The notes beneath the pieces are model-generated. The model saw nothing but the letters and a program-made list of their open reading frames with translations. It made no database searches and was not told where the DNA came from. From Hydractinia symbiolongicarpus (Eukaryota; Cnidaria; Hydrozoa; Anthoathecata; Hydractiniidae): DNA of 64,000 nucleotides. Position 1 is the first letter of the stretch; every line of letters starts with the position of its first letter. Below are positions 47,001 through 58,493 of this stretch, piece by piece. The translations under genes were made by a program, and so were the position numbers. Location: the NCBI RefSeq assembly GCF_029227915.1, contig NC_079887.1:17669650-17733649 (forward strand). Reading direction: 5' to 3'.

Positions 47001-49085
47001 TAACCTGCGCAGGCACGTGAAACCACGTGATTTACGTGTAAGGCCTTTATTAGGTGTCAAAAGGCCATATTACAGTCTTTACAGGCCTGTGCGGGTAGTT
47101 CACTGTGTTTTAAAGACTTGGCGCAATGGAAAAAGACTTGGGACGTCGTAGTCTAATGAGAGTTGAAGGACTAGACCAATGGTAACCTACGCAGGCACGT
47201 GGAATTACGTGATTTATGTGTAAGGCCTTTATTAGGCAGCAAAAGGCCATATTACAGCGTTTAGAGGCCTGTAAGCGTAGTTGACTGTGTTTTAAAGACA
47301 TGACGCAATGGAAAACAATTTGGGACGTCGTAGTCTATAGAGAGTGGAAAGATTAGACCAATGGTAACCTGCGCAGGCACGTGAAACCACGTGATTTACG
47401 TGTAAGGCTCTTTTTAGGCATCAAAATGCCATTTTACCGTCTTTAGAGGTCTGTAAGCGTAGTTGACGGTGTTATAAAGCCATGGCGCAATGGAAAACGA
47501 CTTAGGAAGTCTTAGTCCATTGAGAGTGGAAGGATTAGACCATTGTTAAACAGCGTAGGCATGTGGAACCACGTGCTTTACGTGTAAGGCCTTTATTAGG
47601 CATCAAAAGGCCACATTACAGTGTTTAGAGCCCTGTTGACTGTGTTTTAAAGACATGACGCAGTGGAAAACAACTTGGGACGTCGTAGTCCATTGACAGT
47701 GAAAGGATTAGACCAATGGTAACCTGCGCAGGCACGTGAAACCACGTGATTTACGTGTAAGGCTCTTTTTAGGCATCAAAATGCCATATTACGGCATTTA
47801 GAGGCCTGTGCGCGTAGTTTATTGTGTTTTAAAGACATGGCGCAATGGATAACGATTTGGGACGTCGTAGTCTATAGAGAGTGGCAAGGTTAGACCAATG
47901 GTAACCTGCGCAGGCACGTGAAACCACGTGATTTACGTGTAAGGCTCTTTTTAGGCATCAAAATGCCATTTTACGGTTTTTAGAGGTCTATAAGCGTAGT
48001 TGACGGTGTTATAAAGCCATGGCGCAATGGAAAACGACTTAGGAAGTCTTAGTCCATTGAGAGTGGAAGGATTAGACCATTGTTAAACAGCGTAGGCATG
48101 TGGAACCACGTGCTTTACGTGTAAGGCCTTTATTAGGCATCAAAAGGCCACATTACAGTGTTTAGAGCCCTGTAAGCGTAGTTGACTGTGTTTTAAAGAC
48201 ATGACGCAGTGAAAAACAACTTGGGACGTCGTAGTCCATTGACAGTGAAAGGATTAGACCAATGGTAACCTGCGCAGGCACGTGAAACCACGTGATTTAC
48301 GTGTAAGGCTCTTTTTAGGCATCAAAATGCCATATTACGGCGTTAAGTGGCCTGTGCGCGTAGTTTATTGTGTTTTAAAGACATGGCGCAATGGATAACG
48401 ATTTGGGACGTCGTAGTCTATAGAGAGTGGCAAGGTTAGACCAATGGTAACCTGCGCAGGCACGTGAAACCACGTGATTTATGTGTAAGGCTCTTTTTAG
48501 GCATCAAAATGCCATTTTACGGTCTTTAGAGGTCTGTAAGCGTAGTTGACGGTGTTATAAAGCCATGGCGCAATGGAAAACGACTTGGGAAGTCTTAGTC
48601 TATTGAGAGTGGAAGGATTAGACCATTGTTAAACAGCGCAGGCATGTGGAACCACGTGCTTTACGTGTAAGGCCTTTATTAGGCATCAAAAGGCCATATT
48701 ATAGTGTTTAGAGGCCTGTAAGCGTAGTTGACTGTGTTTTAAAGACATGACGCAGTGGAAAACAACTTGGGACGTCGTAGTCCATTGACAGTGAAAGGAT
48801 TAGACCAATGGTAACCTGCGAAGGCACGTGGAATTACGTGATTTATGTGTAAGGCCTTTATTAGGCAGCAAAAGGCCATATTACAACGTTTAGAGGCCTG
48901 TAAGCGTAGTTGACTGTGTTTTAAAGACATGACGCAATGGAAAACAATTTGGGACGTCGTAGTCTATAGAGAGTGGAAAGATTAGACCAATGGTAACCTG
49001 CACAGGCACGTGAAACCACGTGATTTACGTGTAAGGCTCTTTTTAGGCATCAAAATGCTATTTTACGGTCTTTAGAGGTCTGTAA
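44021..49085 (+). repeat. 28-mer HOR, copy II (5,065 bp, with a 9-bp deletion)
   Basis: It follows copy I directly, head to tail. Offsets are 5,074 bp up to about 47.6 kb and 5,065 bp after it, because the sequence GAGCCCTGTTGACTG near 47,635 lacks nine bases present as CCCTGTAAGCGTAGTTGAC in copies I and III. Apart from this and a few substitutions (GTAGTTCACTG near 47.1 kb) the copies look almost identical, so this is one of the youngest duplications visible. Confidence 0.9.
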
Positions 49086-49470
49086 GCGTAGTTGACGGTG
49101 TTATAAAGCCATGGCGCAATGGAAAACGACTTGGGAAGTCTTAGTCTATTGAGAGTGGAAGGATTAGACCATTGTTAAACAGCGCAGGCATGTGGAACCA
49201 CGTGCTTTACGTGTAAGGCCTTTATTAGGCATCAAAAGGCCATATTACAGTGTTTAGAGGCCTGTAAGCGTAGTTGACTGTGTTTTAAAGACATGACGCA
49301 GTGGAAAACAACTTGGGACGTCGTAGTCCATTGACAGTGAAAGGATTAGACCAATGGTAACCTGCGAAGGCACGTGGAATTACGTGATTTATGTGTAAGG
49401 CCTTTATAAGGCAGCAAAAGGCCATATTACAACGTTTAGAGGCCTGTAAGCGTAGTTGACTGTGTTTTAA
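49086..49470 (+). repeat. Extra copy of the last monomers of copy II (546-bp step)
   Basis: It repeats about 48540-48925 at offset 546 (D-type chimera, G, E with TTACAACGTTTAG). It carries the private CCTTTATAAGGCAGC at about 49.4 kb. The same private variant occurs at about 63.89 kb after copy III, so the two ends share ancestry. Confidence 0.85.
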
Positions 49471-50790
49471 AGACATGGCGCAATGGATAACGATTTGGGA
49501 CGTCGTAGTCTATAGAGAGTGGCAAGGTTAGATCAATGGTAACCTGCGCAGGCACGTGAAACCACGTGATTTACGTGTAAGGCCTTTATTTGGTGTCAAA
49601 AGGCCATATTACAGTCTTTAGAGGCCTGTGCGCGTAGTTCACTGTGTTTTAAAGACATGGCGCAATGGAAAACGACTTGGTACGTCGTAGTCTATTGATG
49701 GTGGAAGGATAAGACCAATGGTAACCAGCGCAAGCACGTGGAACCACGTGATTAAGTTAAAGGCCCTTACTAGCTGTCAAAAGGCCATTTTACGGTCTTT
49801 AGAGGTCTGTAAGCGTAGTTGACGGTGTTATAAAGCCATGGCGCACTGGAAAACGACTTGGGAAGTCTTAGTCCATTGAGAGTGGAGGGATTAGACCAAT
49901 GGTAAACAGCGCAGGCACGTGGAACCACGTGCTTTACGTGTAAGGATTTTATTAGACATCAAAAAGCCATATTACAGTGTTTAGAGGCCTGTGCGCGTAG
50001 TTGACTGTGTTTTAAAGACATGACGCAGTGGAAAACGATTTGGGACTTCGTAGTGCGTTGAGAGTGTAAGGATTAGACCAATGGTAACATGCGCAGGCAC
50101 GTGAAACCACGTGATTTACGTGTAAAGGCTTTTATTAAGTGTCAAAAGGCATATTACTGCCTTTAGAGGCCTGTAAGAGTAGTTGACGGTGTTATTAAGC
50201 CTAGGCGCAATGGAAAACGACTTGGGAAGTCGTAGTCCATTGAGAGTGGAGGGATTAGACGAATGGTAAACAGCGCAGGCACGTGGAACCACGTGCTTTA
50301 AGTGAAAGGCCTTTACTAGCTGTCAAAAGGCCATTTTACGGTCTTTAGAGGTCTGTAAGCGTAGTTGACGGTGTTATAAAGCCATGGCGTAATGGAAAAC
50401 GACTTGGGAAGTCTTAGTCCATTGAGACTGGAAGGATTAGACCATTGTTAAACAGCGCAGGCATGTGGAACCACGTGCTTTACGTGTAAGGCCTTTATTA
50501 GGCATCAAAAGGCCATATTACAGTGTTTAGAGGCCTGTAAGCGTAGTTGACTGTGTTTTAAAGACATGACACAGTGGAAAACAACTTGGGACGTCGTAGT
50601 CCATTGACAGTGAAAGGATTAGACCAATGGTAACCTGCGAAGGCACGTGGAACCACGTGAAGGCTTTTATTAAGCATCAAAAGGCCATATTACAGTCTTT
50701 ACAGGCCTGTGCGCGTAGTTGATTGTGTTTTAAAGACTTGGCGCAATGGAAAAAGACTTGGTACGTCGTAGTCTAATAAGAGTTGAAGGA
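49471..50790 (+). repeat. Junction stretch leading into a copy of 27.6-28.5 kb
   Basis: From about 49.93 to 50.78 kb the sequence follows 27.64-28.49 kb at offset 22,290 (GGATTTTATTAGAC, GTGTAAAGGC, GCCATGGCGTAATGG, 10-bp-deleted monomer at 50660). The preceding A/D monomers at about 49.67-49.87 kb carry GTGATTAAGTTAAAGG, a small private deletion. Confidence 0.8.
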
Positions 50791-53700
50791 CTAGACCATT
50801 GTTAAACAGCGCAGGCATGTGGAACCACGTGCTTTACGTGTAAGGGGCCCTTATTAGGCATCAAAAGGCCACATTACAGTGTTTAAAGGCCTGTAAGCGT
50901 AGTTGACTGTGTTTTAAAGACATGACGCAGTCGAAAACAACTTTGGACGTCGTAGTCCGTTGACAGTGAAAGGATTAGACCAATGGTAACCTGTGCAGGC
51001 ACGTGGAACCACGTGATTTACGTACAAGTTTTTTATTAAGCATCAGAAGGCCATATTACAGTCTTTACAGGCCTGTGCGCGTAGTTGACGGTGTTATAAA
51101 GCCATGGCGCAATGGAAAACGACTTGGGAAGTCTTAGTCCATTGATAGTGGAAGGATTAGACCATTGTTAAACAGCGCAGGCATGTGGAACCGCGTGATT
51201 TGCGTACAAGGCTTTTATTAAGCATCAAAAGGCCATATTACCGTCTTTACAGGCCTGTGCGGGTAGTTGACTGTGTTTTAAAGACATGACGCAGTGGAAA
51301 ACAACTTGGGACGTCGTAGTGCATTGAGAGTGGAGGGATTAGACCAATGGTAACCTGCGCAGGCACTAGGAACTACGTGATTTATGTGTAAGGCCTTTAT
51401 TAGGCATCAAAAAGCCATATTACAGTGTTTAGAGGCTGTGCGCGTAGTTGACTGTGTTTTAAAGACATGACGCAGTGGAAAACGATTTGGGACTTCGTAG
51501 TGCGTTGAGAGTGTAAGGATTAGACCAATGGTAACATGCGCAGGCACGTGAAACCACGTGATTTACGTGTAAGGTTTTTATTAAGTGTCAAAAGGCATAT
51601 TACTGCCTTCAGAGCCCTGTAAGAGTAGTTGACGGTGTTATTAAGCCTAGGCGCAATGGAAAACGACTTGGGAAGTCGTAGTCCATTGAGAGTGGAGGGA
51701 TTAGACGAATGGTAAACAGCGCAGGCACGTGGAACCACGTGCTTTAAGTGAAAGGCCTTTACTAGCTGTCAAAAGGCCATTTTACGGTCTTTAGAGGTCT
51801 GTAAGCGTAGTTGACGGTGTTATAAAGCCATGGCGTAATGGAAAACGACTTGGGAAGTCTTAGTCCATTGAGAGTGGAAGGATTAGACCATTGTTAAACA
51901 GCGCAGGCATGTGGAACCACGTGAAGGCTTTTATTAAGCATCAAAAGGCCATATTACAGTGTTTAGAGGCCTGTAAGCGTAGTTGACTGTGTTTTAAAGA
52001 CATGACGCAGTGGAAAAAGACTTGGTACGTCGTAGTCTAATGAGAGTTGAAGAACTAGACCAGTGTTAAACAGCGCAGGCATGTGGAACCACGTGATTTA
52101 CGTACAAGGCTTTTATTAAGCATCAAAAGGCCATATTACAGTCTTTACAGGCCTGTGTTGGTAGTTGACTGTGTTTTAATGACTTGGCGCAATGGAAAAA
52201 GACTTAGGACGTCGTAGTCTAATGAGAGTTGAAGGACTAGACCATTGTTAAACAGCGCAGGCATGTGGAACCACGTGCTTTACGTGTAAGGGGCCCTTAT
52301 TAGGCATCAAAAGGCCACATTACAGTGTTTAGAGCCCTGTAAGCGTAGTTGACTGTGTTTTAAAGACATGACGCAGTGGAAAACAACTTGGGACGTCGTA
52401 GTCCATTGACAGTGAAAGGATTAGACCAATGGTAACCTGCGAAGGCACGTGGAACCACGTGAAGGCTTTTATTAAGCATCAAAAGGCCATATTACAGTCT
52501 TTACAGGCCTGTGCGCGTAGTTGACTGTGTTTTAAAGACTTGGCGCAATGGAAAAAGACTTGGTACGTCGTAGTCTAATAAGAGTTGAAGGACTAGACCA
52601 TTGTTAAACAGCGCAGGCATGTGGAACCACGTGATTTACGTACAAGGCTTTTATTAAGCATCAAAAGGCCATATTACAGTCTTTACAGGCCTGTGCGGGT
52701 AGTTGACTGTGTTTTAATGACTTGGCGCAATGGAAAAAGACTTAGGACGTCGTAGTCTAATGAGAGTTGAAGGACTAGACCATTGTTAAACAGCGCAGGC
52801 ATGTGGAACCACGTGCTTTACGTGTAAGGGGCCCTTATTAGGCATCAAAAGGCCACATTACAGTGTTTAAAGGCCTGTAAGCGTAGTTGACTGTGTTTTA
52901 AAGACATGACGCAGTCGAAAACAACTTTGGACGTCGTAGTCCGTTGACAGTGAAAGGATTAGACCAATGGTAACCTGTGCAGGCACGTGGAACCACGTGA
53001 TTTACGTACAAGTTTTTTATTAAGCATCAGAAGGCCATATTACAGTCTTTACAGGCCTGTGCGCGTAGTTGACGGTGTTATAAAGCCATGGCGCAATGGA
53101 AAACGACTTGGGAAGTCTTAGTCCATTGATAGTGGAAGGATTAGACCATTGTTAAACAGCGCAGGCATGTGGAACCGCGTGATTTGCGTACAAGGCTTTT
53201 ATTAAGCATCAAAAGGCCATATTACCGTCTTTACAGGCCTGTGCGGGTAGTTGACTGTGTTTTAAAGACATGACGCAGTGGAAAACAACTTGGGACGTCG
53301 TAGTGCATTGAGAGTGGAGGGATTAGACCAATGGTAACCTGCGCAGGCACTAGGAACTACGTGATTTATGTGTAAGGCCTTTATTAGGCATCAAAAAGCC
53401 ATATTACAGTGTTTAGAGGCTGTGCGCGTAGTTGACTGTGTTTTAAAGACATGACGCAGTGGAAAACGATTTGGGACTTCGTAGTGCGTTGAGAGTGTAA
53501 GGATTAGACCAATGGTAACATGCGCAGGCACGTGAAACCACGTGATTTACGTGTAAGGTTTTTATTAAGTGTCAAAAGGCATATTACTGCCTTCAGAGGC
53601 CTGTAAGAGTAGTTGACGGTGTTATTAAGCCTAGGCGCAATGGAAAACGACTTGGGAAGTCGTAGTCCATTGAGAGTGGAGGGATTAGACGAATGGTAAA

Positions 53701-54420
53701 CAGCGCAGGCACGTGGAACCACGTGCTTTAAGTGAAAGGCCTTTACTAGCTGTCAAAAGGCCATTTTACGGTCTTTAGAGGTCTGTAAGCGTAGTTGACG
53801 GTGTTATAAAGCCATGGCGTAATGGAAAACGACTTGGGAAGTCTTAGTCCATTGAGAGTGGAAGGATTAGACCATTGTTAAACAGCGCAGGCATGTGGAA
53901 CCACGTGAAGGCTTTTATTAAGCATCAAAAGGCCATATTACAGTGTTTAGAGGCCTGTAAGCGTAGTTGACTGTGTTTTAAAGACATGACGCAGTGGAAA
54001 AAGACTTGGTACGTCGTAGTCTAATGAGAGTTGAAGAACTAGACCAGTGTTACACAGCGCAGGCATGTGGAACCACGTGATTTACGTACAAGGCTTTTAT
54101 TAAGCATCAAAAGGCCATATTACAGTCTTTACAGGCCTGTGTTGGTAGTTGACTGTGTTTTAATGACTTGGCGCAATGGAAAAAGACTTAGGACGTCGTA
54201 GTCTAATGAGAGTTGAAGGACTAGACCATTGTTAAACAGCGCAGGCATGTGGAACCACGTGCTTTACGTGTAAGGGGCCCTTATTAGGCATCAAAAGGCC
54301 ACATTACAGTGTTTAGAGCCCTGTAAGCGTAGTTGACTGTGTTTTAAAGACATGACGCAGTGGAAAACAACTTGGGACGTCGTAGTCCATTGACAGTGAA
54401 AGGATTAGACCAATGGTAAC
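50791..54420 (+). repeat. 1,984-bp 11-mer (50791-52774) and a partial second copy (52775-54420)
   Basis: CGCAGTCGAAAAC occurs with a step of exactly 1,984 bp (at about 50927 and 52911), as do TTTAGAGGCTGTGCGCG, GCCATGGCGTAATGG and GTGTTGGTAGTTGAC. The second copy ends where CTGCGCAGGCACGTGAAACC replaces CTGCGAAGGCACGTGG of the first. A related but less regular arrangement lies at 28.7-31.5 kb. Differences between the two units are few (for example GAGCCCTG at 51.61 kb, GTTACACAGCG at 54.05 kb). Confidence 0.88.
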
Positions 54421-57400
54421 CTGCGCAGGCACGTGAAACCACGTGATTTACGTGTAAGGCTCTTTTTAGGCATCAAAATGCCATATTACGGCGTTTAGAG
54501 GCCTGTGCGCGTAGTTTATTGTGTTTTAAAGACATGGCGCAAACGATAACGATTTGGGACGTCGTAGTCTATAGAGAGTGGCAAGGTTAGACCAATGGTA
54601 ACCTGCGCAGGCACGTGAAACCACGTGATTTACGTGTAAGGCCTTTATTAGGTGTCAAAAGGCCATATTACAGTCTTTAGAGGCCTGTGCGCGTAGTTCA
54701 CTGTGTTTTAAAGACATGGCGCAATGGAAAACGATTTGGGACGTCGTAGTCTATAGAGAGTGGCAAGGTTAGACCAATGGTAACCTGCGCAGGCACGTAG
54801 AACCACGTGAAGGCTTTTATTAAGCATCAAAAGGCCATATTACAGTCTTTACAGGCCTGTGCGCGTAGTTGACTGTGTTTTAAAGACTTGGCGCAATGGA
54901 AAAAGACTTGGTACGTCGTAGTCTAATGAGAGTTGAAGGACTAGACCAATGATAACATGCGCAGGCACGTGGAACTACGTGATTTATGTGTAAGGCCTTT
55001 ATTAGGCAGCAAAAGGCCATATTACAGCGTTTAGAGGCCTGTAAGCGTAGTTGACTGTGTTTTAAAGACATGACGCAGTGGAAAACGATTTGGGACTTCG
55101 TAGTGCATTGAGAGTGTAAGGATTAGACCAATGGTAACATGCGCAGGCGCGTGAAACCACGTGATTTACGTGTAAGGCTTTTATTAAGTGTCAAAAGGCA
55201 TATTACGGCCTTCAGAGGCCTGTAAGAGTAGTTGACGGTGTTATTAAGCCTAGGCGCAATGGAAAACGACTTGGTACGTCGTAGTCTGTTGATGGTGGAA
55301 GGATTAGACCAATGGTAACCAGCGCAGGCACGTGGAACCACGTGCTTTACGTGTAAGGATTTTATTAGACATCAAAAAGCCATATTACAGTGTTTAGAGG
55401 CCTGTGCGCGTAGTTGACTGTGTTTTAAAGACATGACGCAGTGGAAAACGATTTGGTACTTCGTAGTGCGTTGAGAGTGTAAGGATTAGACCAATGGTAA
55501 CATGCGCAGGCACGTGAAACCACGTGATTTACGTGTAAAGGCTTTTATTAAGTGTCCAAAGGCATATTACTGTCTTTAGAGGCCTGTAAGAGTAGTTGAC
55601 GGTGTTATTAAGCCTAGGCGCAATGGAAAACGACTTGGGAAGTCGTAGTCCATTGAGAGTGGAGGGATTAGACGAATGGTAAACAGCGCAGGCACGTGGA
55701 ACCACGTGCTTTAAGTGAAAGGCCTTTACTAGCTGTCAAAAGGCCATTTTACGGTCTTTAGAGGTCTGTAAGCGTAGTTGACGGTGTTATAAAGCCATGG
55801 CGCAATGGAAAACGACTTGGGAAGTCTTAGTCCATTGAGAGTGGAAGGATTAGACCATTGTTAAACAGCGCAGGCATGTGGAACCACGTGCTTTACGTGT
55901 AACGGGCCTTTATTAGGCATCAAAAGGCCATATGACAGTGTTTAAAGGTCTGTAAGCGTAGTTGACTGTGTTTTAAAGACATGACGCAGTGGAAAACAAC
56001 TTTGGACGTCGTAGTCCGTTGACAGTGAAAGGATTAGACCAATGGTAACCTGTGCAGGCACGTGGAACCACGTGATTTACGTACAAGGCTTTTATTAAGC
56101 ATCAGAAGGCCATATTACAGTCTTTACAGGCCTGTGCGCGTAGTTGACGGTGTTATAAAGCCATGGCGCAATGGAAAACGACTTGGGAAGTCTTAGTCCA
56201 TTGAGAGTGGAAGGATTAGACCATTGTCAAACAGCGCAGGCATGTGGAACCACGTGCTTTACGTGTAAGGCCTTTATTAAGCATCAAAAGGCCACATTAC
56301 AGTGTTTAGAGGCCTGTAAGCGTAGTTGACTGTGTTTTAAAGACATGACGCAGTGGAAAACAACTTGGGACGTCGTAGTCCATTGACAGTGAAAGGATTA
56401 GACCAATGGTAACCTGCGCAGACACGTGAAACCACGTGATTTACGTGTAAGGCTATTTTTAGGCATCAAAATGCCATATTACGGCGTTTAGAGGCCTGTG
56501 CGCGTAGTTTATTGTGTTTTAAAGACATGGCGCAATAGATAACGATTTGGGACGTCGTAGTCTATAGAGAGTGGCAAGGTTAGACCAATGGTAACCTGCG
56601 CAGGCACGTGAAACCACGTGATTTACGTGTAAGGCCTTTATTAGGTGTCAAAAGGCCATATTACAGTCTTTAGAGGCCTGTGCGCGTAGTTCACTGTGTT
56701 TTAAAGACATGGCGCAATGGAAAACGATTTGGGACGTCGTAGTCTATAGAGAGTGGCAAGGTTAGACCAATGGTAACCTGCGCAGGCACGTGAAACCACG
56801 TGATTTACGTGTAAGGCCTTTATTAGGTGTCAAAAGGCCATATTACAGTCTTTAGAGGCCTGTGCGCGTAGTTCACTGTGTTTTAAAGACATGGCGCAAT
56901 GGAAAACGATTTGGGACGTCGTAGTCTGTAGAGAGTGGCAAGGTTAGACCAATGGTAACCTGCGCAGGCACGTGAAACCACGTGATTTACGTGTAAGGCT
57001 TTTATTAGGTGTCAAAAGGCATATTACGGCCTTCAGAGGCCTGTAAGAGTAGTTGACGGTGTTGTTAAGCCTAGGCGTAATGGCAAACGACTTGGGAAGT
57101 CGTAGTCCATTGAGAGTGGAGGGATTAGACGAATGGTAAACAGCGCAGGCATGTGGAACCACGTGCTTTACGTGTAAGGATTTTATTAGGCATCAAAAGG
57201 CCATATTACAGTGTTTAGAGGCCTGTAAGCGTAGTTGACTGTGTTTTAAAGACATGACGCAGTGGAAAACAACTTGGGAGGTCGTAGTCCATTGACAGTG
57301 AAAGGATTAGACCAATGGTAACCTGCGAAGGCACGTAGAACCACGTGAAGACTTTTATTAAGCATCAAAAGGCCATATTACAGTCTTTACAGGCCTGTGC

Positions 57401-58493
57401 GCGTAGTTGACTGTGTTTTAAAGACTTGGCGCAATGGAAAAAGACTTGGTACGTCGTAGTCTAATGAGAGTTGAAGGACTAGACCAATGATAACCTGCGC
57501 AGGCACGTGGAACTACGTGATTTATGTGTAAGGCCTTTATTAGGCAGCAAAAGGCCATATTACAGCGTTTAGAGGCCTGTAAGCGTAGTTGACTGTGTTT
57601 TAAAGACATGACGCAGTGGAAAACGATTTGGGACTTCGTAGTGCATTGAGAGTGTAAGGATTAGACCAATGGTAACATGCGCAGGCGCGTGAAACCACGT
57701 GATTTACGTGTAAGGCTTTTATTAAGTGTCAAAAGGCATATTACGGCCTTCAGAGGCCTGTAAGAGTAGTTGACGGTGTTATTAAGCCTAGGCGCAATGG
57801 AAAACGACTTGGTACGTCGTAGTCTGTTGATGGTGGAAGGATTAGACCAATGGTAACCAGCGCAGGCACGTGGAACCACGTGCTTTACGTGTAAGGATTT
57901 TATTAGACATCAAAAAGCCATATTACAGTGTTTAGAGGCCTGTGCGCGTAGTTGACGGTGTTATTAAGCCTAGGCGCAATGGAAAACGACTTGGGAAGTC
58001 GTAGTCCATTGAGAGTGGAGGGATTAGACGAATGGTAAACAGCGCAGGCACGTGGAACCACGTGCTTTAAGTGAAAGGCCTTTATTAGCTGTCAAAAGGC
58101 CATTTTACGGTCTTTAGAGGTCTGTAAGCGTAGTTGACGGTGTTATAAAGCCATGGCGCTATGGAAAACGACTTGGGAAGTCTTAGTCCATTGAGAGTGG
58201 AAGGATTAGACCATTGTTAAACAGCGCAGGCATGTGGAACCACGTGCTTTATGTGTAACGGGCCTTTATTAGGCATCAAAAGGCCATATGACAGTGTTTA
58301 AAGGTCTGTAAGCGTAGTTGACTGTGTTTTAAAGACATGACGCAGTGGAAAACAACTTTGGACGTCGTAGTCCGTTGACAGTGAAAGGATTAGACCAATG
58401 GTAACCTGTGCAGGCACGTGGAACCACGTGATTTACGTACAAGGCTTTTATTAAGCATCAGAAGGCCATATTACAGTCTTTACAGGCCTGTGC
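54421..58493 (+). repeat. Copies of the 15-mer HOR with one monomer gained and one lost
   Basis: From about 54.8 to 56.4 kb the sequence follows 37.08-38.66 kb at offset 17,739, including GATTTGGTACTTCG. From about 56.4 to 57.9 kb it follows 36.3-37.6 kb at offset 20,277, with a single-monomer duplication at about 56.58-56.94 kb (182-bp step). Near 57.95 kb one B-to-A monomer is missing relative to 37.67 kb, shifting the offset to 20,095. CATGGCGCTATGG at 58.15 kb is shared with 38.06 kb. Confidence 0.8.

Noticed and set aside
38947-49085. The near-identical 5 kb copies as an assembly artefact
   Set aside because: Private substitutions in each copy and a 9-bp deletion in copy II argue that they are real separate copies, although reads would be needed to prove it.
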